Assembly (NCBI GenBank): GCA_022747635.1
Contig: JAKTNV010000089.1
Location: 926,501 to 990,500 of the forward strand
From: Hetaerina americana
Lineage: Eukaryota > Arthropoda > Insecta > Odonata > Calopterygidae
Length of the DNA: 64,000 nt
Direction: 5' to 3'
The notes below the pieces were generated by a model. The model did not search any database. It was not told the DNA's origin and saw only the letters and a list, made by a program, of their open reading frames with translations. The position numbers and the translations under genes are program-made. Shown here in pieces: positions 10,186 through 25,600 of the stretch. The number at the start of each line of letters is the position of its first letter. Positions within the stretch are counted from its first letter, which is position 1.

Positions 10186-12775
10186 GCTAGCTATTGAAAT
10201 GTCTTAGCTAAGCCAACTATTTAAATGGTGATTTTCTTCAACACTACCCCATATGAAACTCATGAAGTCTTCGTGAATACCAGGTTTATTTTAATAGAAC
10301 CAAGGTCTCTACATACCAAAGCATCTTTAGCTGCCAAGAAAACTTTGTGGGTTGTATTTATTTCAACCAATTATCTTGACTACTAATACTCATGACACAA
10401 ATCTAGTCTTTTCCCGTCGTAGATACCTGAACCATTTATATGCATTGACATAATAAAAATTTTTACAGGTGGTTAACTAGGGTCTAAATCTTAACTATTG
10501 GTACATAGGTATCAACCAGCACTCAGTGCAAGGATCCTACGTATTTCTCAGTGCCTTGGTATGCAATAGTACTATTACCACTACTGGTCCCTATTGAAAA
10601 TAAAATAGTCTGTGATTATTTTTGAGGCTATCAAGCTGGTAATTATTTATTGTTTTTTTGATATTTGTTTCTTATCCATAGAAATAGGTCTGGGGGATAC
10701 CATTTTAATTATACTAGAAATACTCTGTAACTATGTTCTGTCTTAAACTGATGATTGCACTAAGTTAAAGTGAAATACCATTACAAGTCCTAGTAGGAGA
10801 AATGACATCCACAATTACAATATGAGAAAGAGTGATTGCATTGACCTGTCCTTTGGTAAGTCCATGAACACAAGGAACCAACGACAAATAGTGCAGGTAA
10901 ATATATTCAACAAATTGCCTGTTGAGAGATAAAATGAACCTCTATCAGGATTTCAATGTAAATTGAGACCAAGGCTCATTTGTTATCCTTTTAAGGCACT
11001 AAAAGAGGATCCAGAGTTAAACCAGTTGGCATAAGAGAAAACTAGCATTTATATGTTTGCAAAACTTTCTCTGTACACATTGAAAAGGTCTCTAACATAT
11101 GTAATGGTTCTGTGACCAATTGAATTTCTATTATTAAATTATTATTCATCATTCTAGTACAACAGAAGACCTTACTCATGCATACTTGGATGCATCTTTC
11201 CAAAATAAAGTCATGAACACTGTACAGAAAATTTACTTTGGAAACATTAACACAAACTTGAATAACATTTGCTATTTCTCTCACCTCATTAAACAGACCT
11301 GACTAAAATGACCACTGCAAAGACTGACCACCAGCTCATTACCCACTGCTTTTACCAACACATGAGGGGACTAGAGGGTGACCTTGTGGAACAATTTACC
11401 TTTATAGCAACCTAACCTAGTCTCCCCTATGCCAAATACACAAATTTATTCAAATTTTCATACATTTAAAGGTGTATATGTCTTAAGTCTTTCTTTTCTT
11501 AGATGTTATGAACTGAAACTTTAATTCCTGATGCTTCTATTAAATAAACTCAATCCTTGGAGGGAATTTGATGCTAATTCAAATGCAGAGTTACCAGGAC
11601 ACGTAACTCAGCAATTGCTATAAATATGGTAATAACCTAACAGATTTATATTGCTGTTACATATAAAATGACTAATATAAAACTTTATTTGCCGCATGAG
11701 TTATGGTGGTAATTAGTTATGTAATTCTCCAATGGTTGAGTAAATGTCTTCACACAGCATCCATGACTGAAGTGGAATTTAAACACCTGATCATTAGATT
11801 ATCTGCCCCAGGAAGCATTATGCTGGATTTCTTAGGGTGATACAATACCTGGTTCAGCATTTACTCTGATGGAATGCTTCATTACCAATAATGTTCACAA
11901 CTCTTTCCCTCATACACTTAATTACATATTTTGTTTACATACTATAATTACAGCCTTTCATGCTGTACTCTTGTGGGATAGAAAGTATAATTTTAGGTTA
12001 ACCTCTATCGATATATCTGTATCTATTAGTACTTTATTTTTTCACCAAACATGGATTAAGGTATTAGTTATATCAGAATAATATTTTAATTTTTAAACGT
12101 CAGTATTCATTCTCTATGTGTGTAAGTCCAACATGCAAAAATAAGTTGATGTCATGTCTACTACATAATTTTTTTTCATTTTACGAATTGTTGGATAAAT
12201 AGTTCATAATATATAAGCAAAACATTTATGGCTCCTGGCAAATTTTCAGAGACAGACAAACATACTATGAGTATTCTGATCAAGTTTCTATTTTTCCGAT
12301 GTGATTCTTTTTTGGAATGTTTCTGTATTATCAAATAAAATATGGTTGTACAAGGCTTATCAACCATTCAAACCCATCTAATTTTAAATAAAAAAGATGA
12401 ATAAGAAAACATTCACATAAATGCCACTAACTTCTACACTACAAAAAGCAGTTTTTTAATAGTTTTAACAAAAATAAAATGTTATAATGAATTTTAAGTT
12501 GATCATAGAAGTCTGTATTCCTACATCTATTGTATTTGATGGCATATAAGATACACTGATGCATAAGATATGGCCTCATTTCAATAGGACACACACCAGA
12601 AAAAATTTTATCAGCCCACATGAAAGCGTGACACCCCACCAACTTAATTTTTGGGTATTCATTTAAAACAATTAATTTCACTCACTAAGGAGACCAAAAG
12701 GTTTTGCTATCATCAGGTAAGATAAAATATGAACAAGTTCATTTGATATCTCACTCACTCCACTTTCAATATCAC

Positions 12776-12817
12776 AGAAGTGGGCAACATGATATTAGAA
12801 GTGGGCAACATGATATT
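12776..12817. repeat. 21-bp perfect tandem duplication
   Basis: Two adjacent identical 21-bp units beginning AGAAGTGGGCAACATG. A simple local duplication with no gene overlap. Confidence 0.85.
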
Positions 12818-13686
12818 CATTTCACATAATAGCAATGAGCTTAATAAAAACAATCTCAACCATAACATTCTTCAATTGAATAATAAATATGATATATAAG
12901 TAAATATAATGATCTAAATATAACGGAGTCAAAATAGTACCGACCTGAGGAAAAAATAATATCAAGTATGGAACGTTAACCCCGGGAGTTCAAAACCTAA
13001 CATATGAGACACGGGTGATTTTTTGAACCATAATTTTGGAAAAAAGGGCATCTTATGTGTCATAAAATATGATAATTCAAATAATTTTGTTTAACTATCT
13101 AATTAAGTTCAAGATTCAGCAAAGTCAAGCCATATAAGTCCCATGCTAGAAAAACATCCTGACATATCCAATGCTTTTCTATAGATGATTGTGGACCCTG
13201 ACCCCTCCCTCCCCCTGCTGTGTTCTAATGAAATAAAATAGAGGCTATCCAAGTTCAATTCAGTCCCATTGAAGTATTCCAGACCTTCTAGTATAATACA
13301 TAAATTATTAGGCTCACAAAAGAATGAGTATTTATAACAACAAGAAGCAAGCAAGTTTGTTTTGAACTACGATAACAGAAATCAAAAATAGATTATTTGT
13401 TATGACATTGTAAAATATTCACAGATTTCCACGATGAGAATCCATATTATGAGATCCTAAGATCCATATTTTTCTCCAAATATTATATTTTCCATGATTT
13501 CAAGGTTAGACCAAAAACATGTTTGTATGCTGGCAACCAAAATCTTAATGTGTCCCTATCCAGTAACCTGCAAAGTATGTTGATCAAGGTGCAGCGTACT
13601 TAAGCAGTTGGTGTGATGAAGGACAATTTAAGAAATGAAAGCAATTCATCGCCAGGCACACACATGCATCACTTAACTAAATTTAG

Positions 13687-16600
13687 CTACCCATTTGAGC
13701 ATTGCATTTGTGAGGGATTCTTATCCTCATAATTGGTCCACTCATAACCCCACAAAGCTGGGTTGGACTGTGGAACAGTGGGTATATTAGCAGGAGGTAA
13801 TGCAGTCCTATTAATTTGAGCTAAATTATGCAGTAAAGAAGCATATACATCTGGGTATACATCAGCTAGGTTTCTTCTTTCACATGGGTCGAATTTGATA
13901 TTGAATAAGCAGTGTTGTACTCTGATATCACATGCAATGGGTGGACCAGAAATATTTTCTGTATCATAGTCTACACTTTTAAGCATTAAATCATCCACTT
14001 CACATCTTACTTTAGATTTTTCCCTGAGTGTTAGTATGTGTTCTTCTTGGAGGTGATTTCCAATCAAGTTCATTGCCTTGCTTACTCTGCTATTCAGTAT
14101 TAGATTCACATCATAACTGTACTTCTCGTCTAAACCTGATGGGCCATACCAGTCATCCCAGGTGCCATTGAATCTAGTAGAAGTACCTGAACCAAAAAAT
14201 AAGACGTATTAAAATTATTTTCTTTATACATTTCATTAACTAAACTTTTATTGTAAATTCTTCCTGAGAATTAATTTTAAAATTTGTTTTTAAAATGACA
14301 AGTGAATCACAGTTATTATTTGGTAAAAGAAATACTGGATAGAGTTCACTGATGAAGCAAAAAAGGAAAATCACAACAAAGTAATGACTTTTTATATGAT
14401 GAGAATTTACCAACATGCCCACTAACATAAATTGATCTCCTATATACTTGCAGAAATTTTTGGAACTCACACAGTGACGAATTAAAAATACAATTAGGGG
14501 TACAAAAAATGCCTTCTCCCCATGAACCACCACCATACTATGGTGGGGAGGTTACTGCACTCTCATGACCCTGCAGGAGTCATTGGAGGGCAAAATACTG
14601 CATATTAGGCATGTCAAAGGAGGTGAGCCACTCGATAAGTAGTCTTTGGTCTTACAGCTCAGGGGTTCAGCTGATGAGCTGATGAATCTACTCATCATTA
14701 ACACAAAACTTTGCAAAAATCTTCACAACTAGTCTTGATCACTGGGCAGGAGAAACTGAAGATACACAGAACAAAGTAAAAGGAGAAGATATTCAAATAT
14801 TAGATCATTCAAGGGTTAAATACAAAGAAATAAGAAGCGTTACAGGAATAAGAGGCATTTAAAATGAACATAGCATCTTTCTCTAAAACAAAAAAGTAGG
14901 GAACAGTGGTGATGATGATTATGGAAAAATAAATTAAGATACAAAATTAAAGCATAAAAAAATATGAAAATCCCAAAATACTGAGGAGTTGCCATTTTCC
15001 CAATGCCCTATAGCCATTCATAAATTTTTCCACTGCCTCCTAGTAATCCTTCCTTTCCATCCTCGTTAAAGAATCTACAATCCATTCCCTCATTCATCTT
15101 CCCTATTTTATCCTCTTGAACCTCACATTGCCGTTCATTAGTTCTAAATTATGATCTGAATCAGTATCAGAAACTGCACATAGATTAGGCTGTTACTAAT
15201 TCAGTGCCAAGCCATATTAGTCGAACTGATATCACTCAAGTTCCCAAGCATTTATTTTCCTATGCTTTCCTATTGTGGTGTATAAACCAAGTATTCATTA
15301 TGATTAAATCATGTACCCTGCAGAAGTCTATCGCTTTCTCCCAGCAGTGATTCCTTCTTCCTAAACATCAGCCCCCTACCACATTCCCATCTCTCCCTTC
15401 ACCCACAATTACATTCCCAATTCCTATCACTATCAAATGTTTCCTTTCGGTGCACCCATAAATATTGCCTCTGATTCAATACCCTATTTCTTCTTCCCTG
15501 ATTTATTGTTGGCATACAGGTCTAAATAATTACCAAGTTTGTTGGTTTATCTTTAACTTTCACCAATAATATTTTATCACTCACCTGCTTTATGATCACT
15601 ATGATTCTTCCTATCTTCTGTTCAATACTAATGCCAACCCTCACTGGCTCTGTTCCCCTCAGCTGTATATTACTCTAAAAGTATTGCTCCAGTAATTCCC
15701 ACTATCCATCCATGTCCTCTATACTGCCTTAAAACAGCCTCCACATCCCTCTGTATTTCCTCTCTCCCCTCCCAATTTACATGTCCTAATTTCCCTGTTC
15801 CAAACAATCCTAACATTCCAATTCCCTATTCTGTTTTGGTCCTCTTCTTTGTTGCTGCAGTCATGTTTGCTTTCAATTCGCAAGAATTTCATGAGATGAT
15901 TACTATGGAAGCCTTGTCCCTCCTGCCACAGGACAGGACACATAGCCCAGTAGGTTTGGTCCTGTAGTTGCCAAGGCTTATTTCTATACTTGGGTTCATC
16001 ATCATTTCTTGGGATCATACCTTCCTCAATAGTGTTTTCAACATGATACCAGCACTCAAACGGTCACACCACTGGGGTCAGATGGCTTTAACAGCCACTT
16101 TGCTGGTGAACAGATACTGCTCCAACTACCTTTCATCTGGACTAATACAGCACCAACTTTTACTCTTCCACCAATCTAGCATGAGTGAGTATCTAGGTGA
16201 GCCTAATAGGAGCAATTATCATTGCTCCTGCCAATACAGCTCTATGGGTCATAGAAATGCACCAACCCTTTCACCTCATCAAGATTATAGCCCATAGGAA
16301 GGGACTTGATGCTTACCAATCATTAATTTCCAATCACCTACTCGCAGTGCAGATTCATTTTCATTGGCATCAATGTTCAAAAGTATTTCATTCCTCTCAG
16401 ATGGTTCATCTTCAGACAAAGCCTTCCACATATTGTAGCCGTCAAGTCCAGGCAAAAGTTTACTGGAGCCATCAATAGCCGAAAGTAATGTAGGTACCCA
16501 GTCGGAGATGTGCATCATCTGCTCTGAAACACGTCTCATTCTCTTCAGCAAAGGACTCCAGATCAATGCTGTCCCCCGGACACCTCCTTCCCAAAGAGAA

Positions 16601-19600
16601 AACTTTACCTGAAACAATAAATGGCACCTCCATGACATGCAACACATGAAGTATATACTACCAAAACTGCTTGGATACTTTTGTGGTGGTTCATTTTCCA
16701 AATGTACATATTCTTCTAACATTCATAAGAATTAGTATAAATTAAAAGCATGTTTCATCCAGTTTTAAAATACGGGGCTGAAAATGAATGCACACATTCT
16801 TGTAGACCACAAACAAAATGACCTTCAGAAGCACTCCTGGTGGTATGTAAAAGTAAAATTCCCCTACAACATGCATGGAAAGGTTTGAAGTTGTTTCATT
16901 CATCCAGTATATTTTGAGAAGCAGAAGTATGACGATGTGTTCTAGTGCTATGTCAACGCTAGTTAAACAGCATGATCTTGTCAAATTTTTAGCTGCAGAA
17001 TAAGTTACTCCTACAGAGATTCATCCTCGTTTATAGGCTGTTTATGGTGATGATACCGTTGATAGGTCTACTGTAAATTGATGGGTAATAAAATTTTATG
17101 GTTGCGAGCCTGGAAAAGCCATAATTTTTAATGAAATTTCTTTTGACTGTGTTTTGGGATGATCTCTGAATTTATATGACCGATTTTCTGGAACGAGGAG
17201 CATCGGTAAATTCTTCTCAGTATATACAGACTCTAAAACACCTCTGACATCAAGTTTGTTGTGTTAAAGAGAGCCTGGCACCAATTATCTTGCAACATGA
17301 CAACACTCGTCCACACAACTCTTGTGCAACTGGAGAGGCTCTGCAAAACCTGAAATTTGAACCGATTCCACACACTCCTAATTCCCCCGATCTTGCACCT
17401 TGCCATTTTTATTTTTTTCCTCAACTCAAGAGACACCTCAAGGGTAATCATTACACCTTGGATGATGAGGTGAAGGCAGCTGTCAAGTCCCTGAATTTGA
17501 GAAAAGTCAGAAGTTTTTTTCAGTAATGGAATGAAAAAACTTGTTGCATGCTGGGAGAAATGTGTTAGCCTTAATGATGACTATGTTGAAAAATAAATAT
17601 ATATATTTTGAAACTTAAGGATTGTGCTTTAATGTAATTTTTGCCCAATCTTGCTATTTGTTTTTGTTTGTGGTGTACAAGCATGCGAGCAATAGTTTTA
17701 AGCCTACCCTCGTATTTTTCAAAACACCCATACATTGGGAGCAATTCCTGTGTGTAAACAAATTGAAATGAATTATTCACCTACCATTTGCCAACATGAC
17801 TGTGAGACTAATTAAACTTTACCAATTTCAAATCCAAAATATGCTGCACAAAGGGGGGGGCTATAGTTTTCAATGAGGGATAATAGAAGTCAATAGGAAA
17901 ATGAAGGGGAATCAATGTATTTTTAATGGGTAGGGCAGTAAATTCCTGTTTATTTCATACATTATAATTGAATTTACCACGCAAAAGTATTGATGAAAGT
18001 GACCTTACCATGAAATGTATGATGCTGTTATGTCAAAAGCCAACGAATGAGATTTAGTATTAAAACAATTGATCAAACAAAACTGGTAATTTAGAGGGGC
18101 CACATGTTTTTTCTAACCATTCTGACCTATGCGCAGTAATTACTGCATTCAGCCAGATTTGTTTACTCACAATATTTATTCATTAGCATACTCATCCTTT
18201 CCAACAATATGCTATAAATATCTGATTTTGACTCACAGACTACTAGCACCATCCAAATATATTCAACTAGTTACATAGCAAATTTTTTCAAAGAAAATTT
18301 TTATTCACAGAAAAATGGATGTGATTTTCTCGTGTGTTATAAGCCTAATGGTCTGCTTTGTGCTAAATGCCTGATATGCTGCTTTAGTTCATATGTTTGA
18401 TGTGCTGATATCTGTTATATGTCCAATGTGTTCTGTTTGATGAGGTCTATTGTATGCCTACTTATTGACCAATATAGTTATTATGTTTATTAGTTATTCA
18501 TGTTCATGAAGAGATCCTCATTAGATCAATATCATGAAAGGAATTCTATACTTACTCCTCTGAGGGGCCAATTAGAAGCCTTATTATTATCCAAACCAGC
18601 AGGTGCCCCACCATTGTCTGTTGCTACTAATATGATGGAATTATTTAACATGTCATTTGCTGCTAATCTTTCCACCACCTTTCCAACAGACTCATCAAAC
18701 CAATGCAACATTGCTAAAAGAAAACATAAGACATCTTTAAGCTCAAATTATACAGTATTTGGACACTAAAAAACAATAATTTACAAAGTGTAATTGCTTG
18801 ACTAGCAAAAATTAAATATATATACTCCTATTATTCTACACTTACATTGAAACTGCAGTTACATGTGAATTAAAACAATAAAACCACATGACCAACTAAC
18901 TAACTTTTAAGTTTTCAAAATTAAAGAAAATACAAAAATAAATGAAGTCCTAAAACTCCTTGTATCGATCCTTCCTTTAAGATAATTGATCAGGGTGTCT
19001 TCAAAAAGGTCAGAGTTAAAGGACTATACAACCAAGTACTGTCTCCAGGTATCCAAACAACCAGTAGATTGTAATAAATGGCTATTCACGTTTTCTTTAA
19101 GCCCAAAATCTGGTATTTCTCAGATTATTTTGGAAGTTATCATTGAGGCCTATTGAAAAGACTAATTGATATTTGGAACATGAATGCATGAAATTTAAGA
19201 AAAATACTCAGTGTTTTTCATGTTTTGCCTCATACCACAAGATTACCAACACAATAGTAATTCAGCACATCTATTTACATTGGTATTGATGACGTTTAAA
19301 AAGGTTCCAAAGATAGGTACACAGGATCTCTAAATATTTAATATCTATGAATGATTTTTACACTCTGAAATTGTTGCATTATAATGCACATTTCACGGAT
19401 GACTCCGTTAAAAGTTACTGTTGTGGTATCTCCAGCAGTTTCTTGGCAGTTTTATTTTTACTTTGATTTACCAATGAAAAGTAAGGAGGTACCAGATAAA
19501 AGGCATGAAAATTCATGGTGTTTCCACAAAATATCCTCAAAGAATCCTTGCTTAATTTTCGACAAGTGAATCACTCACTAATGTAAGATAATGTAACATG

Positions 19601-22600
19601 GTCCATTATAGTTCAGGTATAAACAGTAATTTCTCACAGATTAAAAAAAATCACTGAATAAACAACTGGGAGGAGATATGTATTTTGCTCATTTGAGTTT
19701 TTTGCTAGAAAGGGGTAATGAGGAGTTGGAAAATTATAATATTCCAGATAAAACGAAGGCACACAGCAGTGAAAAATATTTTTCTTTTCTCAGGACATTG
19801 GTCATTTTAAGGTGATAGCTTGTACTCAAGCGGTGTGAAACTACTCATCTAAATCATTAAAATGTATTAATCAATGGCTGAACAGCAAAACTTTTAGCCT
19901 CAAAGCTCAAAGGAAGAAATTCATTTCTATGTACTTTCCTTGAATTATCATTTTAACTACAAGTTTTACACTGAAAATAATGTCAGAAATAAAATATTCA
20001 CACTAAGATTATAATGTTTTTCCATGATAATCATTTCTCTCTTATTTCCTCGATTTCTGATCCTAATCTTTTTCTCCTCAATAATTGGTTTCTGATTAAG
20101 CATTTTCTTTGTGGACCATCCATCATTGCTTCACATGTCACTGGTATTGCCATAGTCAGCTCATTTTTGTTTTAATTTCCACAAGGACCTGCAGGTGCGT
20201 GTGATGGTCTATGCTAAACACAAACTGGTGTCACAACTATCGGAACATTGACCTCACAAGGAATTCCTGATTAACATTCCCAACAGCATATCAGATTTTC
20301 ATTCCTGATATCATATTTCTGATTGACCCATAAATTTACAACTTTTCAAAAAAAAATTTGGCCTTTTCCCAATTTTTTGAGAAACTAAATCATGTCTAAC
20401 TCAGTCCCAACCCTGATTTTAACTTCAACTTGAGCTCCTTTTTTTCAGTTTTTATGCCCTATGAACTAAACACCCAACAGACATCATTAAAAACAAATCA
20501 GATTCATGATTCTGAAGGATCTATCAACCCCAGGTTCCACCATTAATCCATTGGAAAACTTTTTTCCCAATCCTTTTCCCCTCAAAATTGAAATTCACAA
20601 ATAACTTAAGACTGAAACACAAGATGAATTCTGGACAAGTGGCACTCACTAAGATAATCCAGGATGATAGAGTGGCTAACATATTGGCTTCCCAACCAGA
20701 GGGACCTGGTTTGAATCCTGGTGGCGGCAGATTTTTTTAGTGATATCCCAATCCTTACTTGAGGTGCTTTGTGGGGAGCACTTTAGGTGAGTACTCCATC
20801 TGTCAAATGGGAGGTTTAACTGTGGAACCCTACACACCTATCATTAAGAGTAGGCTAATGCCGACAGTGGGTTTCTCTTCACCTTTCCTCTTTTCCCATC
20901 CAACCCTGATGGCACAAATGATTTCAGCTGTCAGACACTTAACCTAGAAATACTAGTAATAAGATAATCCATACACTGACCCAGTCATAGTCATCCTGAA
21001 AAGAAAAATAAGCCCAATCTTCCCCATTATTACCCCATTCTCCTTCCCTCCTTCCTCAAGATGAGGTAAATGTGGGAAAGGAAAATGAAATGGGGAACCC
21101 CTTGCCTCACTCATAACTATGAGTTCTCATGGCATACATAGTCTGTTTGCCTTGGATAGAGTTTCACATTTGCTTTTTTTATTTTTCTCAGCATGGGTTC
21201 AAAAAGACCAGCTGAAAGTGCCACAGAAGATTCTAAAAAGAAAAATAGGAAGGTGCTGCCTTTGCAATATAAGTCTACAATAAAAATATCCTGCTGCATC
21301 ATTAGCATGGAGCTATAATGTGGATGAATCTATGACAAGAAACCCAAAGGAGGACTGGAACCAATATGAAGAGGAGAATCAAGGAAAACACCAGAAGCAA
21401 ACTCCTCCTGGGCCCATAGCTATGACATATACTTCTGCGCTTTAAGACATGGAAACATTGCCTTTCTATTTTCATAAAGAAGTGATGCATTGATGTCCCC
21501 ATGCAGACATATTTTGCCATAGATCTCTTCACAGTTTGACAAGGCATCTAATTTGATTTTAGGAATCCCAATACTATCGTCAACACCACATTTATCAGCA
21601 ATAATTGGAAGGGCTATCACATCCACTTAAAGAAATTTTCTAATACGATGTGATGACAGAAAATGACCGCAGGGATTGAAGGCGACATCTTTGTAATCCA
21701 AAACATCAACAATAGTGTTGAATGATCACACATTGGTAAAGTACACTGTAATCAAGACAATGTATATAATTCATGCATAGTAAATTTCTGCATAAACTTG
21801 CAACTTAGGCAAGTAGACCCAGCATTTTTACAAGCAACATTTTGTGAAGGACTGAATTTCTTCCACATAAGTTCATTTTTTGGGATGGCAATTTTGCTGA
21901 AAAAAATTGCAGTCAGCATCTTCAGATCAAACATTCTTGATGATGGTTTTTGTCCATCGTACACTCATATCTCATCCAATCTGATGTGCTCTGATTGACC
22001 AAAATGTTATTATCCAATTGGTCAATTGAAGTTTTGTTTAAAACACATTCCCTAATAATGAAATGCATGTAATTATATTCTCCATTGAAGTAATTTGGCT
22101 TATTGTACATTTCTATGGCATTAACATGATGACAAAAACATGAGGCTTCAACAACATCACTCTGTGATAGCCTTCACAATATACATTTGATGAATTTTTT
22201 AGGAAATTCACTAGAATGGTAATATCACCAGATGGTATAGGAATGAGTGCAGCTAAAGCTTATGCCTTCCATTGCATTCAAGAGTAGACTTAGACAAAAA
22301 TTGGTCTGCATTCAACTTTTGAATGCTTGAGCTCTGAACTGCTAAGTTTAAACAGTAATTCTTTGGAAAGCAGTCACATACATGTACATGAGTTCAGATT
22401 TATTTGGGTAAAGGTTTTCATGACTCAAGGAAAAAAGAATAAAGAGAAGCAATAAATTTTACTGTACATAAAATAAGCACAGTAAAAGCTATTAAAGGTG
22501 GAATATTCATGAGACAAACTTGTCAAATCCAGAAATGAATAATGATCACCTTGTACGCAAGTAAATTTCCTCCATAAGATGAAATATATCAACCTTCATC

Positions 22601-25600
22601 TTTGCTTACTTCTTTTTCTTTATCAATTATCATTTCTAGATAACTGATCAGATTATCAATTTGTATAAAACTTTTAAACATCACATTTGCACCAACATTA
22701 ACTATGTCCAACATTTTTACTCCATTCAGATGAAAAACCAGCTATTCTCATGCATCTCACATATCACGTGATAAGAGCTGATTCCAACTTTGGCGAGTTT
22801 TACTGTACATAGGAGTTACACTGTTATCCTTTCCCATATGCAATCAACACGTGCAGTTCAGCTAAATTGGTTGCATAAGACATCAACGGGCAATGTCAAG
22901 GTACCTATTTCTATCCAAAATAGCCACTTGACTAGTATTTGAGAATGGCAGATGCTGTAATTTAATAGCCTTCAATTTAAGAAGGCTCATGTTCCAACTA
23001 ATCCCCAAATGCAGAGCCATTTACTTGATGCATGTACAAACAAGGAATAATAATGTTACTTTAACAGTTTGATATTATATATGTTTAATTACTAACTCCA
23101 TCTTTCTAAATCTGGTAATATAAAATTAAATAATTCAAGGTTTGTTTAAAAAGTATTGGAAACAATTTTTTTCCTGGCAGCTATGGTAGGTCGTAGCGTG
23201 CTAACACTGTGGAGGCTCGATGGTGGGGGGTCTGACCTTCAAACATGTCAATCACCTATGAGTGTTCATTCATGCTAGATTATGTATTTAGTCGACCCCT
23301 GTCCAGTGACTTGGTGCGAGTGCAAAACTTTTTTATGCAAACCTCGTATACTAGTTTTAATGATTTTTTTACATCTATCTTTTCAAGCAAATAAGACTGG
23401 TGATATACAAGGTCTGTCCAATAAATAAGCAAACTGAGACCATAAAAACTTTGTACATCGATTTTGTCCCCTTCAAAGTACTCTCCATTCGTTCCTATGC
23501 ACTTATTCCATCTTCTTTTCCACTGTTTAAAGTACCCTTGGAAGTCCTCAGCAGTTAGGCTTTTTAGTTTTCTCATCATTTCTTGCTTTATTGTGTCCAC
23601 ATCTTCCCAGTGATGTCCCCTCATCACATTTTTGAATTTTGAGAATAGGAAAAAGTCGCAGGGGGTGAGGATGGTGATTGAATTTTTTGCCAGAAACTGA
23701 AGAACAATCAATGCTGAATGTCCAGGTGCATTGTCATGGTGAAGGATCCATCCATCACCTTACCTCAAATTTGGTCGCACATGACGCACGAGATCTCTCA
23801 AACGCTTGAGAACTGTAAGGTAGCACTGGGCATTTATTGCTCGTCCTTCAGGAAGAAATTCATGATGGACAGCACCTTCGACATCAAAGAAAACCAGGAG
23901 CATGACTTTGATTTTCAATCGGCTTTTTCTTGATTTTTTGGTTTGATTTGATCCACTTTAAAATGGATGTTTTCTTCAGAGCATTATCACCATAAACTGC
24001 TGTCAACATTTCAGTTATTTCTTCATAACTTTTACCGCACTTCACCAAAAAACTTTATGTGAATCCGTTGCTCAGTGGTTTTGCCAATTTCCATTTTCGA
24101 CAAACAGTAAAACCAAGGACAACAGAAACCGTGTCATGTCAACAATAGTCCGTGTCATAGCCACTAGATTGCGCCAGTTTGCGTATTTATTGGACAGACA
24201 TCGTATTATTGCTAAACAGCCATGTGGTACTAAAATAATGATTATTAACAACACTAATAAATTAGGAGAAGAAATTTTTCATCAAATAAGTGCAAAGTAT
24301 AATGATGATGTGTACCACAAAATGCATAACATATTCTCCATCTAGTGTTTTCAATCATGAATGTAGTAATGGCTAGCGCTTACCAGCATATTTTCTTCTC
24401 TGGTAGTCCTTTATGTATGAAAATTTCTCCACAGTCTCATCTGGAGCCTGGAGGGGCTTATAATCATTACCAGAATGAACGGCATGGTGGGAAAGGTAAA
24501 GGAAGAGTGGCTGATTAAAGCTTTCATCCAAATGCTCAAGTTTCAAATTCTCCAATTTTTTCTTGTGAGTATCAATTACTTTCAAGGCTTCCTCGGTGTA
24601 CAATTCAGTAGTGTACCTTCCATGGGAATCCCAATCAGGATCCAAACCCCTATGCAAATCCATTCCCCAGATTCCCTAGAAAAGGAAAATGTTTACATTT
24701 GTAATGATTCAGTTTGCACACTGTTTTGGTTTAAGGGCAAAAAATCAATCTTTTAGATATTTTAGACATTTAGAACCTGACAAACCCCTTTATACCTGAT
24801 CTCACAAGGTCACACAAGCCAAGAAAGAAATTAGGATAATCTTTCTAAACCAAGAAAAAAAAATAATGTTATAAAAGCCCAGCCATTTTTATTATGAACA
24901 TTTTGGGTCTTTTCTTTGCCAAAGGTTTTTTTCAATATTTTCAACAACTCCAAAAATGAGTTAAGATGACACATTATTAGCAAGAAATCCTTGAAGGTAT
25001 TCTTCCACTGCTCATTGGTAATTTTGGGTAAGAATATGGAAGAAGCATATTGTTTTCTCCTTAAAATCATTTCACATTTTGTTTGCTTGAACAATTGCAT
25101 AAAAAATTCTTTCCCCAAACCCCTCCCGATATACAATTGAGTTTTGGTTGATTTGTTTAAAATATATGTAATACCAAATTAAATGAAAAATATACACTTC
25201 TATCATAAAAGAGATTTTTAACCAAATAAAAATGTATCATTTAACACTTTCTCTGGATGACAATAAATTTCATCAAGGAAAGAAAGCCACCATGATATCA
25301 TTTTTTCAATTACCTGATAAACTGCAGTGTGGTCATAATAATCCTTTTGACCAGTCCAATGGCCAAAATGAGAATCAAAGCCACGAAACTCTGGAGTGTA
25401 TTCCTTCTTGAAAAATCCAAGATGCCATTTTCCAACAGCATGGGTGGAATATCCAAGGTCTTTTAAATATTCTGGCAGAAGCCGTTCAGAAAGAGGTAGG
25501 CCCCGTGGTTCAGTGTTAAGAAGCACATAATGTTGCATCCCTATTTAGTCAGAGAAACGTAAATATGGATTTATAGAACCTAAATAAAATACATATGTAC

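Larger units (their letters stand above)
9304..13686. other. Intergenic DNA between the two sulfatase genes
   Basis: Apart from the promoter-like module at 10050-10185 and a short tandem duplication at 12776-12817, I see no coding exon, RNA gene or recognisable transposon. Reading frames here are short and lack codon bias or known motifs. The 3' UTR of the complete sulfatase gene lies just below 13687 but I cannot place its poly(A) site. Confidence 0.4.
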
